Part shown: positions 45,401 through 57,511 of the stretch, piece by piece
Position numbering within the stretch: the first letter of the stretch is position 1
Layout: the number at the start of each line of letters is the position of its first letter
NCBI RefSeq assembly: GCF_008831285.2
Contig: NC_045150.1
Coordinates: 9,746,001 to 9,810,000 of the forward strand
Length of the DNA: 64,000 bases
Direction: 5' to 3'
Source of the DNA: Nymphaea colorata
Lineage: Eukaryota; Streptophyta; Magnoliopsida; Nymphaeales; Nymphaeaceae
Made by a program: the position numbers and the translations under genes
Notes under the pieces: generated by a model
The model's database searches: none
The model's input: the letters and a program-made list of their open reading frames with translations, nothing else
What the model was told of the DNA's origin: nothing

Positions 45401-47360
45401 GTTGAGTAAGGGCATATCTTTATCACAGGGAACTCCCACAAACAATGAACCAGAATGCAACGAAGAGATGCCATCAACAAAGAAGGTACACAACCCTTTT
45501 CCAAAGCTGAATTACATGCCAGTTCATCTACCACAAGTTCTTTTGCTCAATCATGCTCTTGTTTACGATAATTCAGGATTCGTATGACCATTCTGGAGTG
45601 CTGGAAACTTTAGCTACTGATGTTCCACTTTGCCGACCCAAGGACATTCTGGAGCAGCTAGCACTTCCACGAGCCTGGAGTTTGGATTCCCTTTTATCAC
45701 AATCGAGCACGTCAAAAAATTTGGCTGCACTGAGATCCTATGATCATTCTGCTTTTCCATCATATAACAGTACCTGTCCACCACCTTTTCCTTGGTCATT
45801 GTTTCCTGTAGGGTCATCTAAACCAAGCAATGATTCTAGCAAAGTATCTGCAAATAAGAACGTGCCTCTTCATAAATGGGTCAAAATGGATTCTTGGAAT
45901 GGCCATATTAGAAATGTGCATGGCCATCCATTGAACCAGGATTCTATGATTGATACTAACAATGCTATTTTAAAGAAGCTGGAGATTGACAGGAACGAGG
46001 GAAATGTTTTATCTTCAGTGCCACATTGTTTATCTAGCTCTGTCCTGACAAAACCACCTTTCAAAATTTGCTGTCCTTCAGAAGTTGATCTACGGAGAAG
46101 TGGCCTTGATTCTCAACTTGAACCATTTGTTGAGTTACACTCTGGAAAATTTGTCAATCACATAGAAGATGTTGAAGGTGGTCGCAAACATGAATCAAGT
46201 GAACGGTTGTGTTCAGTTGAAGAGCAAAGGAGCTTCTCTGTTCTCAGGAATTTGGTTACGGAAAATGAAAGTCCCAGTGCACGAACATGTGAATACAATG
46301 ATAATAATAGCTGCTTGCATTCTGATCCTTCAGTAAGCAGATGTGATCTGCAACTGAAGTATTTAACTGCTTCAGATAACTCTACGGTTGGCAAAATGCT
46401 AGGTAACAGTGACCTTCTGGCAGCAGTATTATTTATTCATATGACCATTATGCTTGGTTTATCCATTGATAACTCCTTCATATAATTTATGATGCATTTT
46501 CCCTCTACTATGTTATTGTAGAATGTGTTCTGCGAAAAGTTTTTCTTCCAGCTGGTTGCTGGATTCAGGTGCCATTATGCCTACTCCATACCATGCACAA
46601 GCACATGAATGTGGTGCCCAGTTTGTTAAGATAAACACCTTATGAGTGTCTCGGTTTGTGTGTATCCACAGAATCATGAAGTGAAAAGTGAACAGGATTC
46701 CTTCACTGATTTAACAACAGTTGTAACAACAGTGTTATCCCGAGGGAGGCTGTTTGTGTGTTGTAACAACAGTTGACTTCATTGTCCAAGTCCCTGAACC
46801 AACTTTTGTCTTGCATTTCTGTTTATCCACCTATGTTCAGCCGCAGTTTGACTCCCTATTTACAAAGTTTATTAGTAGTTGCAGCCTTAACAGCTTGTTA
46901 TTTTCTTATTGCAGTTGAACATTCTCCAAGGATGCTGGCTGCAGCTCAAATTTTATATGAGATTTCAAGTTGTCAGGATGCCATGAGGAAACAAAGTGGA
47001 AGATATGGTAAAATCAGATGGCCGTGCAAACCATCTCAAAAGGTCATGAAAGCACCAAGAACTAAAGCATCACAGGTGGGGAAGGAAACTTCTATTACAA
47101 CAGTTAGGTCAGTGAAGAAGATTGATCCAGTAAACGTTCTAGACAACGTATCATTGCTGAAACCCGACGTCTTCACAGCTGAAAGGAAAAGCAACAGTGC
47201 TCATGCGGCAAGTGTTCAGAGAGAAACGGTAAAATGGTCAATCCCCTCCTCTAGCAGAAAACCTAGCCAGGTGACGCAGATATCAATAAAGAAGTCCAGG
47301 CAGAGAAAACTTGGAATTCCATGGCCTGCTACAGGTGCGGCAGCCTATCGGAGCCAGTAA
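42430..47360 (+). CDS. Multi-exon gene for an unrecognised, basic, Ser-rich protein of about 788 residues
   Basis: Proposed exons are 42430-42610, 43398-43679, 44580-44735, 45148-45485, 45577-46402, 46522-46568, 46672-46762 and 46915-47360. All introns are GT-AG and phases match throughout; the 91-bp seventh exon is inferred because it is the choice found that restores phase into exon 8. The protein starts MDAVELPLPADVVVSKILG. It has basic patches (KKPR, KRNSR, KKSRQRK) that could direct it to the nucleus, a repeated-Ser/Thr middle, and a C-terminal block with HSPRMLAAAQILYEISS and KIRWPCKPSQKVMKAPRTK. I recognise no catalytic domain, membrane segment or signal peptide. The conserved-looking parts are the N-terminus and the RMLAAAQILYEI block. 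I do not assign a function. The third and smaller exons carry most uncertainty, and the last exon could be spliced further past TACAG|GTGCGG near 47335. Confidence 0.7.
44055..44332. repeat. Diverged tandem duplication in intron 2 of the 42430-47360 gene
   Basis: TTTATCAGCTATACT at about 44055 and 44247, followed in both by GCTTGT(A/G)AATTT and AATGGCAGGA(A/G)G. The period is about 192 bp. It lies wholly inside the intron. Confidence 0.7.
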
Positions 47361-49522
47361 GTCAAGTGACCAGTGAACAACTGATGGGAAGGCGAACTGA
47401 ATCACCATCTGCTGATAGCTTGAGCAAGGATGAGGCATGGTAATATCTGCCATGTTATATCTGCATATTTTGCATATCCGTGCTCATGAGCCAGATCCTC
47501 TCAGTTTGTGATGGAGGTGATTCGTAGGAATATATTTGTTGGCTCATTAATAGAGATATCTCAACTTGTTGGTTTGTTCATGAAGGAAAAGGCATAGGCT
47601 GTTGTACAATTGATTGTCAGGTCCACATTGAAGGCCGATGCATTCGACCGGTGGATTGGATTGGGCACTTGATGGTTTTGTTGTACAAAAATGTACGGGA
47701 GCTATTGTAATCTATACTTCGTTCAATTGAGTTGGGAAGGGCTGTTTTGGGCTGAATAGAAAGGTTCTATGATTTAACTAAAAATAGACTCTCTCTCTCT
47801 CCCCTCCTCCCCCCTTCCGTCTATCTCGTTTGCTTCTGCTGCTGTGATCCCCACCCCACCAGAACATGCTCGCAATACAAGATTGAGGTGGGCATGTGTT
47901 TTCTGTGGGGAGGAACTAGGTGCTCGACTTCGTTAGTACAGTTTAGCAGAGTGAACGATTTAAGGCATTCCTTCTGAGATTCTCACAAGTTTTTTTCCTT
48001 TTGGTTACACTGATCTCAATTCTCAATTTATCTATCGTTTAAAGTACTTGGTACAGCTGTTTAATTGTAAATATTTCGTTCAATGTATGTTTACGTTGGT
48101 ACTAAAAGTATGATCACCTAGATCCGAAGGACAGCTTCGAGTTCATACACCTTCCTTCTCAAGTCGAAGCTTGTCAAAAAATTCATCAATTAATGTGCAA
48201 AATGCATGCAGATTTACGGAGAGAAAGTTTTTATTTAACAAAAAAAGCCGACGGAAGAATAATTGTTCGAAGGATAAATCCATGGTAGCGAAATGAGAGC
48301 CACAAAATCAAGCAGTGGAGGGCATACAAGACGATACTTAAACCCTTGATCGTCGAGCTCACTGGAAGGAGTCGAAATAGGATGTTGGGTACGAAGTTAA
48401 AATGTTGCAAGTATCCTTGAAGGTTGGTTTGCTTAAAATAGACTGTGTAGATCTGGTCATACCTTTTTTCTTAATTGGATCTGGTCATCATCCACTGAGA
48501 AGAGGGTTTTGGTGTAGTGGGTTCATATCATAGACCAACTAGGTCGGGAGTAAAAAGGCCAGGTGTAGACCGAACCCATTAAGTCTAAGACTTGAACCCT
48601 CACTCTATCGGCCATGGTCGGTTGTTTTACAAGGTAAAATTTTGTATCCATATAAGTTGGCGGGTAGAACTAGTCAGAGGTAAGTTTGAAATTGTATCCT
48701 TTCAGAATTTTAACAATCCGAAATGGTTTAATGGATTTAGGTAGAAACTAGAAATGGGTTTAGAATAAACATATTAAGAGTTTGGGGCATTGGAAAACAA
48801 ACATATGTGAACTGACTCATGCTACTTAGAAATGAAAAATAACACTGCCTGAGAACTAATCAGTCATTTATAACTTGCAGAACAAATCTAGAATAGGTGG
48901 ATGCGAAAACGGTCGGAGATAAATAAGTATTGATAAAAGGGGTGAGATACAAAACGCTGTTTTTAGCAAGCAACATTTTTGTTAAGCAACGGCTTTGGAT
49001 TCAAGTTATAATGTACAAAAATCTTCTATCCAATCTATTCCATTTGAGCCAGGTAGCAGAAGGGACATGTTCAACTGGGCTGGATTTGAAATTGCTGTTC
49101 TTTGAATCGATAAAACTAAGACCTGACTCACATCCATGTGCTTGTGTCGCACCAAATATGGGCCAGGTTGTTAGTTTTCCTTTTGCAAAACTCAGCACTG
49201 TTGCACTTTGACAAGGAATGTTGAAGGATGTTGTCAAACCATAAAATTTCAGTAGAGTTCTTAACGTATTAAGATAAAATTTCCTTGGCATGACCCTACC
49301 ACCAACTATACGTCATATATTTTTTAGGCGTTTGGTTGTATGAAAATGGCAAATGATGAAAGTTAAAGTGGAGTATTGACAATTTGGTTTGTCAGACTCG
49401 AATTAAACCATTTTAACCTGAATCCACAAGCGGAAGAGAAGTGGAAAACCCAATGGAGTACAATGGAGAAGGCGAAAGGAAAATTCACTGATATTAGTTT
49501 GTTAGGACGTTTTTCACAATCT
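47361..49522. other. 3' flank of the preceding gene and intergenic DNA
   Basis: The first few hundred bases are likely 3' UTR of the unknown gene. A CT-rich patch lies at 47790-47830. No further gene is seen before the tRNA. Confidence 0.5.
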
Positions 49523-49595
49523 GGGGATGTAGCTCAGATGGTAGAGCGCTCGCTTAGCATGCGAGAGGTACGGGGATCGATACCCCGCATCTCCA
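49523..49595 (+). tRNA. tRNA-Ala (anticodon AGC)
   Basis: 73 bases fold into a full cloverleaf with no intron. The acceptor stem is GGGGATG with CATCTCC and discriminator A. The anticodon stem is CTCGC with GCGAG, with loop TTAGCAT and anticodon AGC at 49556-49558. The T stem is CGGGG with CCCCG. Internal A-box (TAGCTCAGATGG) and B-box regions are present. A run of five T at 49600-49604 is a good RNA polymerase III stop, and CAA lies just upstream (CACAATCT). The G3-T70 wobble in the acceptor stem is the known alanine identity element. The T loop reads ATCGATA rather than the usual TTCRANN. Confidence 0.97.
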
Positions 49596-49599
49596 ACTA

Positions 49600-49604
49600 T
49601 TTTT
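49600..49604 (+). terminator. Pol III T-run after tRNA-Ala
   Basis: TTTTT five bases after the mature tRNA end, the standard RNA polymerase III termination signal. A second T-run follows near 49609. Confidence 0.8.
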
Positions 49605-49706
49605 GGTATTTTTTTATCTTTCACGACCCAAGAGAATTTAAATCTTTTCTGTAAAGGTGAATCTGATTTGTTCCTTTTCTTTTAACGTGGACATTCTCAT
49701 TACTTC

Positions 49707-49806
49707 ATTAGTGTTGCAATCGCAGACGATATGACAATTTAATATCTATTTAGTTTATTAGTGTTGCAATCACGGACGCTATGACAATTTAATATCTATT
49801 TGTTTA
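49707..49806. repeat. Two 50-bp tandem units
   Basis: ATTAGTGTTGCAATC begins units at 49707 and 49757. Each runs through TATGACAATTTAATATC. The units differ at a few bases. Confidence 0.85.
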
Positions 49807-50995
49807 GCCTGAACATAAAAATACACTAAGATTAATTTGTTGCAATGAAGATGCAGCTTGGTGGTCTTGAATAGTGTGCTAGGAGAGAATGCTTGACTTG
49901 AAGATAGGCTGCGAGTCTTTGACCACTGTTGGTCATAGTTCTATACTTTGGTTACTTAGATGTGTGGGAAGCTTACTTGTTCTTCAGGAATTAAAAACCC
50001 AAAAAGTATATCGTAACTTGTGACTTGTTAATTTTCTAGTTTGAGGACAAACTGTCTCAATTAAGGGTTATTTGGCAGTTGAAACATTATATGGGTGTTC
50101 CAAACCCCGAAATGGAGGTAGATGCTCGAAATACTTAATTAATTAATTCACCTCGTATTATTCCACGGGTGCTTTAATTGCTTACTTTTGTTGTAACACA
50201 AGTACACTTGGAGATAAAACGTGCAACTTTTATGCCTATAAACATTTTGATGCTCCAAGACCTTTCATGTGGAATTTACAAGATAAATAAGATTTCAAAT
50301 TTTCAATTACCTTTTCTATTGTTATAGGTCATTCAGCATTGGGCATTAGGAACACCACGTGAGTTTTCATAGATCTGTCTCAAAGATTGGAAAAATAAAC
50401 CTCACTGGTTATGGCACATTCATAAAACACTCATATGGAGTTCTTAAAGTCAAATGGGCCCATGACGACACCAGAGTCCATATATAACAACCAAGCTAAT
50501 ATATATATATAAAATCTTGCTAAGACAGCAAAACATTTTGAAAACCAATTGTAGATGCTCCCATATTGTATGGAGCTTGCTTTAGGCTTGATGCTATGTA
50601 AAATAAGTACAGTACATGCTCCCATACCAATTTGATGCAGTGAAAATTGCCAGCGGACAGCTCTGATGCATAGTCTGGCAAGTGAATAGGATTCTTACTT
50701 CTTAAACCTAACTGCCTGTTAGAACCTGGGGAAAATAAAATGGACTTTCATAAATAACAGTTTACATAAAAAAAACTAAAGTAAATATAGGAAAATAAGG
50801 GTTAAAAGTAAAATATTGGAAATTACAACTGGAACTAAAGTAGAAATAACTGATAAAATTTTCATTTCCAACTTTCAAAATTCTTTACGTCTGAACTCTA
50901 GACTTTTTAAATATAGAAAAGTGGATCTGTGGACCTAGGCCTAGTCCAGATATGGATGAACCTAAATCCAACCATACAGGTTTGGACTTTTCCAG
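49807..50995. other. Intergenic, no gene seen
   Basis: AT-rich DNA with short frames only. A short (TA)n run lies near 50500. Nothing further is recognised. Confidence 0.5.
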
Positions 50996-51152
50996 ATGGA
51001 TTGTTACACTTTGGATTCATCCCAGGTTCCAAAAGTAAACAAGATCACAAGAGATAACTCTGAACAACATTGTAAATGCAAAACTCTTTTATGCAGGGGC
51101 AGAGCTAGGATTTTTTTCAGGGGCAGGTCAAACGGTCCAACGAACTATAATA

Positions 51153-51193
<41 letters not shown>

Positions 51194-51783
51194 TGCAAAC
51201 CACAGTATAGTAAAAGTGAACATAGGTCGTATATAATTACCCATGTCATGAACGTGAAGCGCGATCTGTCATACGACACATTTAATAATTACTTGTGTCA
51301 TTATTATAAAATGCGATGTGTCCTCAGCAGATAAGGTGCTCTATTTCTATTACAGTGACATAAGTGTGAGCAGTGAGCATAAGGTGGACATACAAATATC
51401 ACAACTCAAAATATAGCAAACAAATACATCTATAAATTCCAAAACCAAAACATGTTACTTACCTAAAACAAGTAGTTTTGTATTCTTTCTATGTAACAAA
51501 ATCAGTTTTTGCGACTGTATTTATTGAAAATAGTTATCATCATTCATTCACCTGCACAATAAAATATAAACAAAAACTACATCATTTATTATTGAAACTA
51601 AATAATGACTCAAATAAACTTAAAACTCAAACATACGAAAACAATGCTAATAAAGACTAAGGCGGAGCATATTGCAAACTCAAACAGATGGATCGTTACA
51701 CTTTGGATTCATCCCAGGTTCCAAAAGTAAACAAGATCACAAGGGATAACTCTGAACAACATTGTAAATGCAAAACTCTTCTA
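50996..51783. repeat. Pair of 92-bp direct repeats flanking about 600 bp
   Basis: The phrase beginning GATGGAT(T/C)GTTACACTTTGG is present at about 50995-51090 and again at 51688-51783, almost identical. The second copy continues into unique DNA; the first is interrupted at ATGCAGGGGCAGAGC, the typical start of a hAT-like element. The middle contains an (AT)n run at 51159-51189. A tandem duplication plus transposon insertion would explain this layout. Confidence 0.75.
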
Positions 51784-53126
51784 TCTCTATGTAACTGCTC
51801 GGAGCCAGATCTTATTATACAAGCAAATAAAAGACGATGAAGGGATTGGAAAACGATAATGTGTATATTTGATGGAAGTGATTGTACTGAAGAAGTGAAA
51901 GAATGAGGAGAAGAGAGCAATGAACAATAAAATTCCTGCGGTGAAGAGCTAGGCTGACGAATATGAGAGGAGGATGAGATGAGCAGGGAAGACGAAATAG
52001 GAAGGTCGAGCTAGGAAGTTCAAGTGCAATAGGTGAGCCATTGGATGAAGGTGATGAGAAAGACGGTTCCGCATTAGATGGAGCCATTGATGGGTCATCA
52101 ACATTTATTGAGGACGATTTCTATGTTATGCCAAACACAGAAAATCGTGTTCCCACAGTTTAAAGTTTTAAACCAAAGGGTGTCTTGGTAATTTTACATA
52201 AAATTTTTTATCACCATTTTTCTAACAGGGGCATTTTGATCATTTCTGTCCATAACACATGGTCCCTTGTTATCGACTATAACATATACCAGCTCAGACA
52301 TTTTATTGGTATATGCAGGAAGTAATCTCTTTTTGAGATAACTTTGCAAGAAAAAATAATTTCATGAAGAAGACTTGCAAATATTCCATAATTCAAGATC
52401 AAATAATTTGTAAGTCTTTTGGCATGGGTTGCCAGAGAAGAAAGGGAGGTGATGCTGAAGTCGTAGTTTGATACCATGTGATTTTCAGAAAGAAAAGATT
52501 GTGTGGAAGAAGAGAGAAACTGAAAATGTCTCTCAACAGAAACAGAGTATGTGGGGATGGCAAGAGTTCCATGAATATGGGCTTTATCATTATCTCTCAA
52601 GCTTTATATTGGCAGTGTTCTTCAGATTGGTCGTATTATCCTTTGTCATTATTCTACTACGAAGAGAGAAAAAGCCAAAGGCCCGAAGACTTGAATAGAA
52701 GGGGACAAGATTAACGATAAGCATTCAAAACTCCGCCGACTTAAATTATAAGGCTGCCGACACATTTTCCGTACTTCATGTCTTGGTTCCTTGCATCTTC
52801 ACTTGTTTGCGTTAAATTAATTGTTGAGAATAACTCAAATTTCAATGTAAATTAGTTGTTACCTATATGGTTGGCATGATCTCATTTACCTATGGGGCAT
52901 GTCTGTAATGCAAAGACTCAAAACGAATATAGTTCACCATCAAGAATGGTATCACGCAACTTAAGTGCCAAGGGATATCAACATTAAGCACAAAGTTGTC
53001 CCTCTCATTGCAAGAAAAAAACAAAATATACAGATAAACATAAGTTCCTTGTCGGCATTCCTTACAATTATGAGGATGATCTCCAAAGGGGTGGGCACAA
53101 CGAACTGAGCAGAGATTGGTAGACAG
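51784..53126. other. Intergenic, no gene seen
   Basis: Several short frames on both strands, none with a domain or consistent codon pattern. Confidence 0.5.
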
Positions 53127-53321
53127 CTCGTCTTTGTTTCGAGCTCACACCTTGTGCTACAAACAAAGAGGCACTAATATACAAGTTGAAGTTCGTCTTT
53201 GTTTCGAGCTCACACCTTGTGCTGCAAACAAAGAGGCACTAATATACAAGTTGAAACTCGTCTTTGTTTCGAGCTCACACCTTGTGCTGCAAACAAAGAG
53301 GCACTAATATACAAGTTGAAG
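53127..53321. repeat. Three tandem 65-bp hairpin units
   Basis: Near-perfect units begin (C/T)TCGTCTTTGTTTCGAGC at 53127, 53192 and 53257. Each contains CTTTGTTT and, 21 bases later, AAACAAAG, so it can fold into a hairpin. A second inner pairing is CACA with TGTG. Because 65 is not a multiple of 3, an open frame across the array reads each unit in a different frame, so it is not protein-coding. Confidence 0.95.
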
Positions 53322-54099
53322 CATAGCAGATGCACTATCTTGAGTTATCAAAAGTAGAGCTGGTAACCTGGAAAAAAGAGGAATGAGAGGAGTCTTTGAC
53401 TGTAAGATGAAATATTCTTTTTGCTCACCCGAAAAATGAATGTGTGACAATGAAACTCAAAGTAACACTTGTCGGTAACCAATCATCAACTTTTCTTTGT
53501 TTGCAGAAGATGTGTTGCAATGGTTAAAATGAATTGTTTTATCATGGAGTTTAAGAAGGGTGCTACCAGAGCAAATGGAAGGCAACGGTGATCCATTTCC
53601 AACTTTGTTCATCTTTTAGATCCATTAATGGGTTGAGATCGACTAGCTAGCTATACCTGAGTCATCATCCATCATGCATATCTCTACTGTCCACATACCA
53701 TGTTTGATTTGAACTCATGGGCCAAGAGACAAAAGCTTTGGGAATGTCGCAGCATTGCCTGTTGGAGTACTGCTTAGATTTTTTTATTCCACAAAATTAA
53801 CATATCATAGTCCTTCTTGATTTGTGAACTAGTTTTGAATTGCTTGGGGGTTTTTTATCATTGTTCTAGAAAAGAAAAAAAAAAACTCGTTTGAAATTTT
53901 CTTCCTTGACCTCTTCCTTTGCCCAAAACTCCATCCCTCCTCTTGTTGAGCCACAAGGACCTAACCTTTAATTCAGACTGTGACGGGGATTTTGGAATTC
54001 AACATCTTGTTATTGAAAAGCAAGTCATCGATTTGAGATAAAGTCTTGTAAGCAATTATAATGGCAACAAAACCTTCCTGTGGTTCATGCAAGGATTTA
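53322..54099. other. Intergenic, no gene seen
   Basis: Non-coding DNA with no recognised element. Confidence 0.5.
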
Positions 54100-54700
54100 A
54101 GTTATGCATAACCAGTAATTACTGTTAACTTCTTCATTAGCTGAACTTAAGGAGTTCGCGAGAAATTTGTACCTCAATGAGATGGTCAACCATAGATTTC
54201 ACATTCTTTTTAATGGTCTCCAAATCTTTATTTAGACTCACAAACTTCAAAGGCACGTAATTTTGAACCATTTGACCCACCAGGTCTTGACACAACTCAG
54301 GAACCTAAAAATTGGTTGTTAACCTTTTGCTCATTCAAAAAGGCACATGCATTTAGCACTATTGACATAATCACTCGTGGTTGACTTGATTGATTGAGGT
54401 GAGAGCACGTTGATTAGCTCTCTTTTATTCCAAAAAGTCGGATTAGATGATGCCATCCTGAAAACATTTTGGAACAGGTGGTTGAGATGAGCCATAAACA
54501 TTCTTTTTCAACTTTTGGGAGCACATTATGGGCTCCATGTGTGATTTCCGCATAACATAGTTTGATTTGATCGAGCTTAATAGGCACCAAGTTTGGAAGG
54601 ACATTCCATTGATTAGACTGCTGGAAACTGACGACTTAACATTGGATTGGGTTGATGCTGCATGAATACTAGTTGATGACTCCATGAATCAATCACGACA
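54100..54700 (-). pseudogene. Degenerate Ty1/copia gag remnant
   Basis: On the minus strand the text LPNLVPIKLDQ, then in a shifted frame SNYVMRKSHMEP and YGSSQPPVPK, then SDFLE and KREL, follows the usual order of a copia gag start. A tail reading VGQMVQNYVPLKFVSLNKD lies further on. At least one frameshift and several stops break it. There are no LTRs nearby. Confidence 0.5.
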
Positions 54701-55180
54701 ATCCTCCGGTGGAACATTGCACTTCTTTTGCGCCAAGCCACTGCTGGCTTTGATACGATGTAAAAAAAGAAGGCAAACTCTTAAAGCACGTCCACTTCCC
54801 TGGCCTTTTCTGTCGAAAGAATTTTCAGTGGAGAGGCGAAATGCATAGACATCTGAAAGAACACCAACACCAACGGCAGGTAGATATATCCTCAATGTTA
54901 GGATTTGAAACTGTTTTTCACAAAAGAGTCTATATATATATATATATATATAGGAAAATTGAATAGTAGCTTGGGTATCTAGAGTTACAGTCCACTCATG
55001 AGGATCATTCAGTCTATTGTAATGGATAGTTGAGGAAAAAAAAAAGTGATGAACATTTACATATTTTTTCTTATTGTTTTCCTCTCAACCATTGATCGTG
55101 ATGAATAAGATGATGTTGATGAGGGAGTTGGGTGACTTTAGATAGTAAAAGTCAGGATTCATTTAATATATATGTACACC
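54701..55180. other. Intergenic with (TA)n run
   Basis: A (TA)n microsatellite lies at about 54930-54952. No gene is seen. Confidence 0.5.
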
Positions 55181-55267
55181 CACAAAAAGATATGCTCTTA
55201 CCTATCTGTCATTGCCGTGTGGAGTTTATAGCATCAAAAAATTGGGAAGATGAACGGTGATGCCGTT

Positions 55268-55307
<40 letters not shown>

Positions 55308-55410
55308 AAAAGATATGCTCATACCTATCTCATTGCCGAGTGGGGTTTCTAGCATCAAAAAATTGGGAAGATGAACGGTGATGCCGTTGATATATATATA
55401 TATATATATA
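55181..55410. repeat. Two tandem units of about 123 bp with (TA)n
   Basis: CACAAAAAGATATGCTC begins both units (55181 and 55304). Each runs through ATGAACGGTGATGCCGTTG and ends in a (TA)n run. The two (TA)n runs differ in length. Confidence 0.9.
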
Positions 55411-56453
55411 GTCCTGTAAAATTACTTAATGGTCCATGGGATAGGGTTTCTTTTTTCACTTCATCTGCGGGCGAGCGTGTAGTAAACTGGCGGACCAGGT
55501 CTGAGTCCTTAGGCCGAGCTAGGATCGATTTTTTAACCCAATTAAGCCCGAACCAATGTTACTGCAGATTTGACAAAACTGCAGCTTTCGTCAGGTAGAT
55601 GAAAATCTTGTTGGCGTGAATCTTGTGAAAGGACAAGGAAATCTGCAGCATCATTTAATTATTTAGATGCAGGCGGAAACAGTAGAGTAACAAATTGAAG
55701 CATTACATGTGACACATTATACGGTCTATTTCCAGTACCTGATCTTGGGTTCGATTTGGCAGCTGCCCATGAGTTGGGCTGGCTACAACTTAGCCTTTAC
55801 TTTACATATTAAGCACTCACATCCAGATAAACCCTAAGCTTAGACACCTACGATCTTTTATGTTTTGGTTTGGAGTCCGAGTCCAAAGAAACCCAGACCT
55901 GAGCCCACTTGGGCACAGTGGAAACAGTACTCTTTTGGAATGGTAATCCTTGGCTTGGCTTCACAAAGAGGAAGGTCCAAAACCAACTATCCTCAAAATT
56001 TTTCTGTGAGGGTTCTCTGTGTTTAGATTACCTATTTTTTCATTAGTTCTGATGCTGTGCATCCTTCTTTTTTCGTGTTTTTGTATTTTTCTGTTCATAT
56101 TCCATTCTCTTCCAATAAAGAGCGGAAGTCTCCCTCCCAGCCTGATTTCATTGAACGTAAAATTAGGATTTCTGGTTGTGTGGAGGATTCGTGAAGAACT
56201 ATGCCAGAAGAAAAGAGAAAAACTTCTCGTATCGTATAAATTAACTCTAAATGGTGTCACGTCAAGTTCACCAATTTCACTGAATCCTAGACTTCTTGTA
56301 CCTGTCTAGTTTAACAAACACAAGAAAATACAAAGAAAAAGAAAGATTGAACTCTGCTGCAGCATTTACAATCGTCAATGGCAGACAGAAAACGATGCCA
56401 TAGACGAAGAAACAAAATGAATGTCTGTAAAAAGCAGGAAAAAACGATGCGTC
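55411..56453. other. 3' flank of the LURP-one-related gene and intergenic DNA
   Basis: The part near 56300-56453 is probably the 3' UTR of the minus-strand gene. No other gene is seen. Confidence 0.5.
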
Positions 56454-57511
56454 TCAAAAAATTGGGGACCATCTAGAGGAAAACATCCGGTCCAACAACA
56501 AGACGGTAGCCATGGCAGTGGCTGCATCGAAATCTGGCTGCACAATGAGCTGGAAGACGTCTGTGTAGTTTACACCACACACAGTTTCTTTCATCTTGGT
56601 CTCTGCAACAACCCTCCCAGATTCATCGATGACTTGACATGATCTCTTGGTGTACGAACCATGAACAACAAACTGAAAATTTTTACATGATCCATCAAAT
56701 ATGTGAGCCAAGTTCTTTGGGTTTTTCAGAATGCTGGAATGCTTCTTCACACAGTAGATTGGTTTTGGTGATCCTCTTGTCTCTTTTGGTTCCCCTTCAA
56801 ACAGCTGCCATTGATCTCCCAAGCACAGTTTCTGCCAAAGATGAGGCAAAAGGAGTGTGATTCACACATTCTCGTTCATAAGAACAATAATCAATTGCTA
56901 TAAAAAGCCTATAGTCCTGAATTTTCCAGTTCCCAATATGCAGATTGGAGACTCTATCAATCCTAAGAAGATAGGAACTTGTCTCTCTAGCTCAGACGAA
57001 AGGTCTGACCTCTCCTGTATTTTGGAAGTACTCATTCATGCTTTTGCAAATAACGGTGGCAGAAGCCAAAAAAACAAGCAAACTAATTTAAAAAGAAACA
57101 CAGATCTATCTATCTATCTGATGCCATGATCTTAAAATTCAATGACTTGGATCTCCAGCTTCGCAGGGCTGTTGAACCGAGTGTTGAATCAGATCCTAAG
57201 AATAAATTCAAGAGTTCTCCTTATTGGCTAAAATAAGCAGAAAAAGCACTCGGTCCGTTCATGCCTACCTTTTTCCTCATGGTAACAAGCGGTTTTCCAG
57301 CTGCATCCATGAGAACCATTTCTTCCCTGTTATCGTTGCAATAGTTGTCTACTCGGAAGACCAGCTCTCCTTTGCTGTTAAACACAGTGAAGCCGCTGCA
57401 GTTCAGCAGCAGAGACTTCTTCCACACGGTAAGAACATCCTGTCTCTTGCATCCGCTGCTGGAAGGCAAGGATTCATCCGGTGAAACTGTGGAATGTACC
57501 CTCGTCATCAT
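56454..57511 (-). CDS. LURP-one-related (LOR, DUF567) protein
   Basis: Two exons, 57269-57511 and 56454-56831, separated by a 437-bp GT-AG intron in phase 0. They give 206 residues, normal for this plant family. Exon 1 holds the family signature VWKKSLLLNCSGFTVF, then VFRVDNY, and VLMDAAGKPLVTMRKK. Exon 2 begins KLCLGDQWQLFEGE and ends with the hydrophobic helix DAATAMATVLLLDRMF. The family folds as a tubby-like beta barrel around that helix. The Arabidopsis founder LURP1 is needed for basal defence to an oomycete, but most members, this one included, have no known biochemical role. ATG at 57511 (or the adjacent one at 57508) is preferred. An in-frame ATG at 57625 lies only a few bases below the TATA box and would not be in the transcript. 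Confidence 0.9.

Noticed and set aside
48930-49291. Frames of 93-96 codons on both strands left of the tRNA
   Set aside because: No domain and no codon bias; they are antisense to each other, and neither is supported.
53116-53307. 63-codon frame across the hairpin array
   Set aside because: The 65-bp period makes each unit read in a different frame; no real repeat protein is encoded.
53127-53321. CRISPR-like appearance of the three repeats
   Set aside because: The units are contiguous with no spacers, in a plant nuclear genome with no cas genes.
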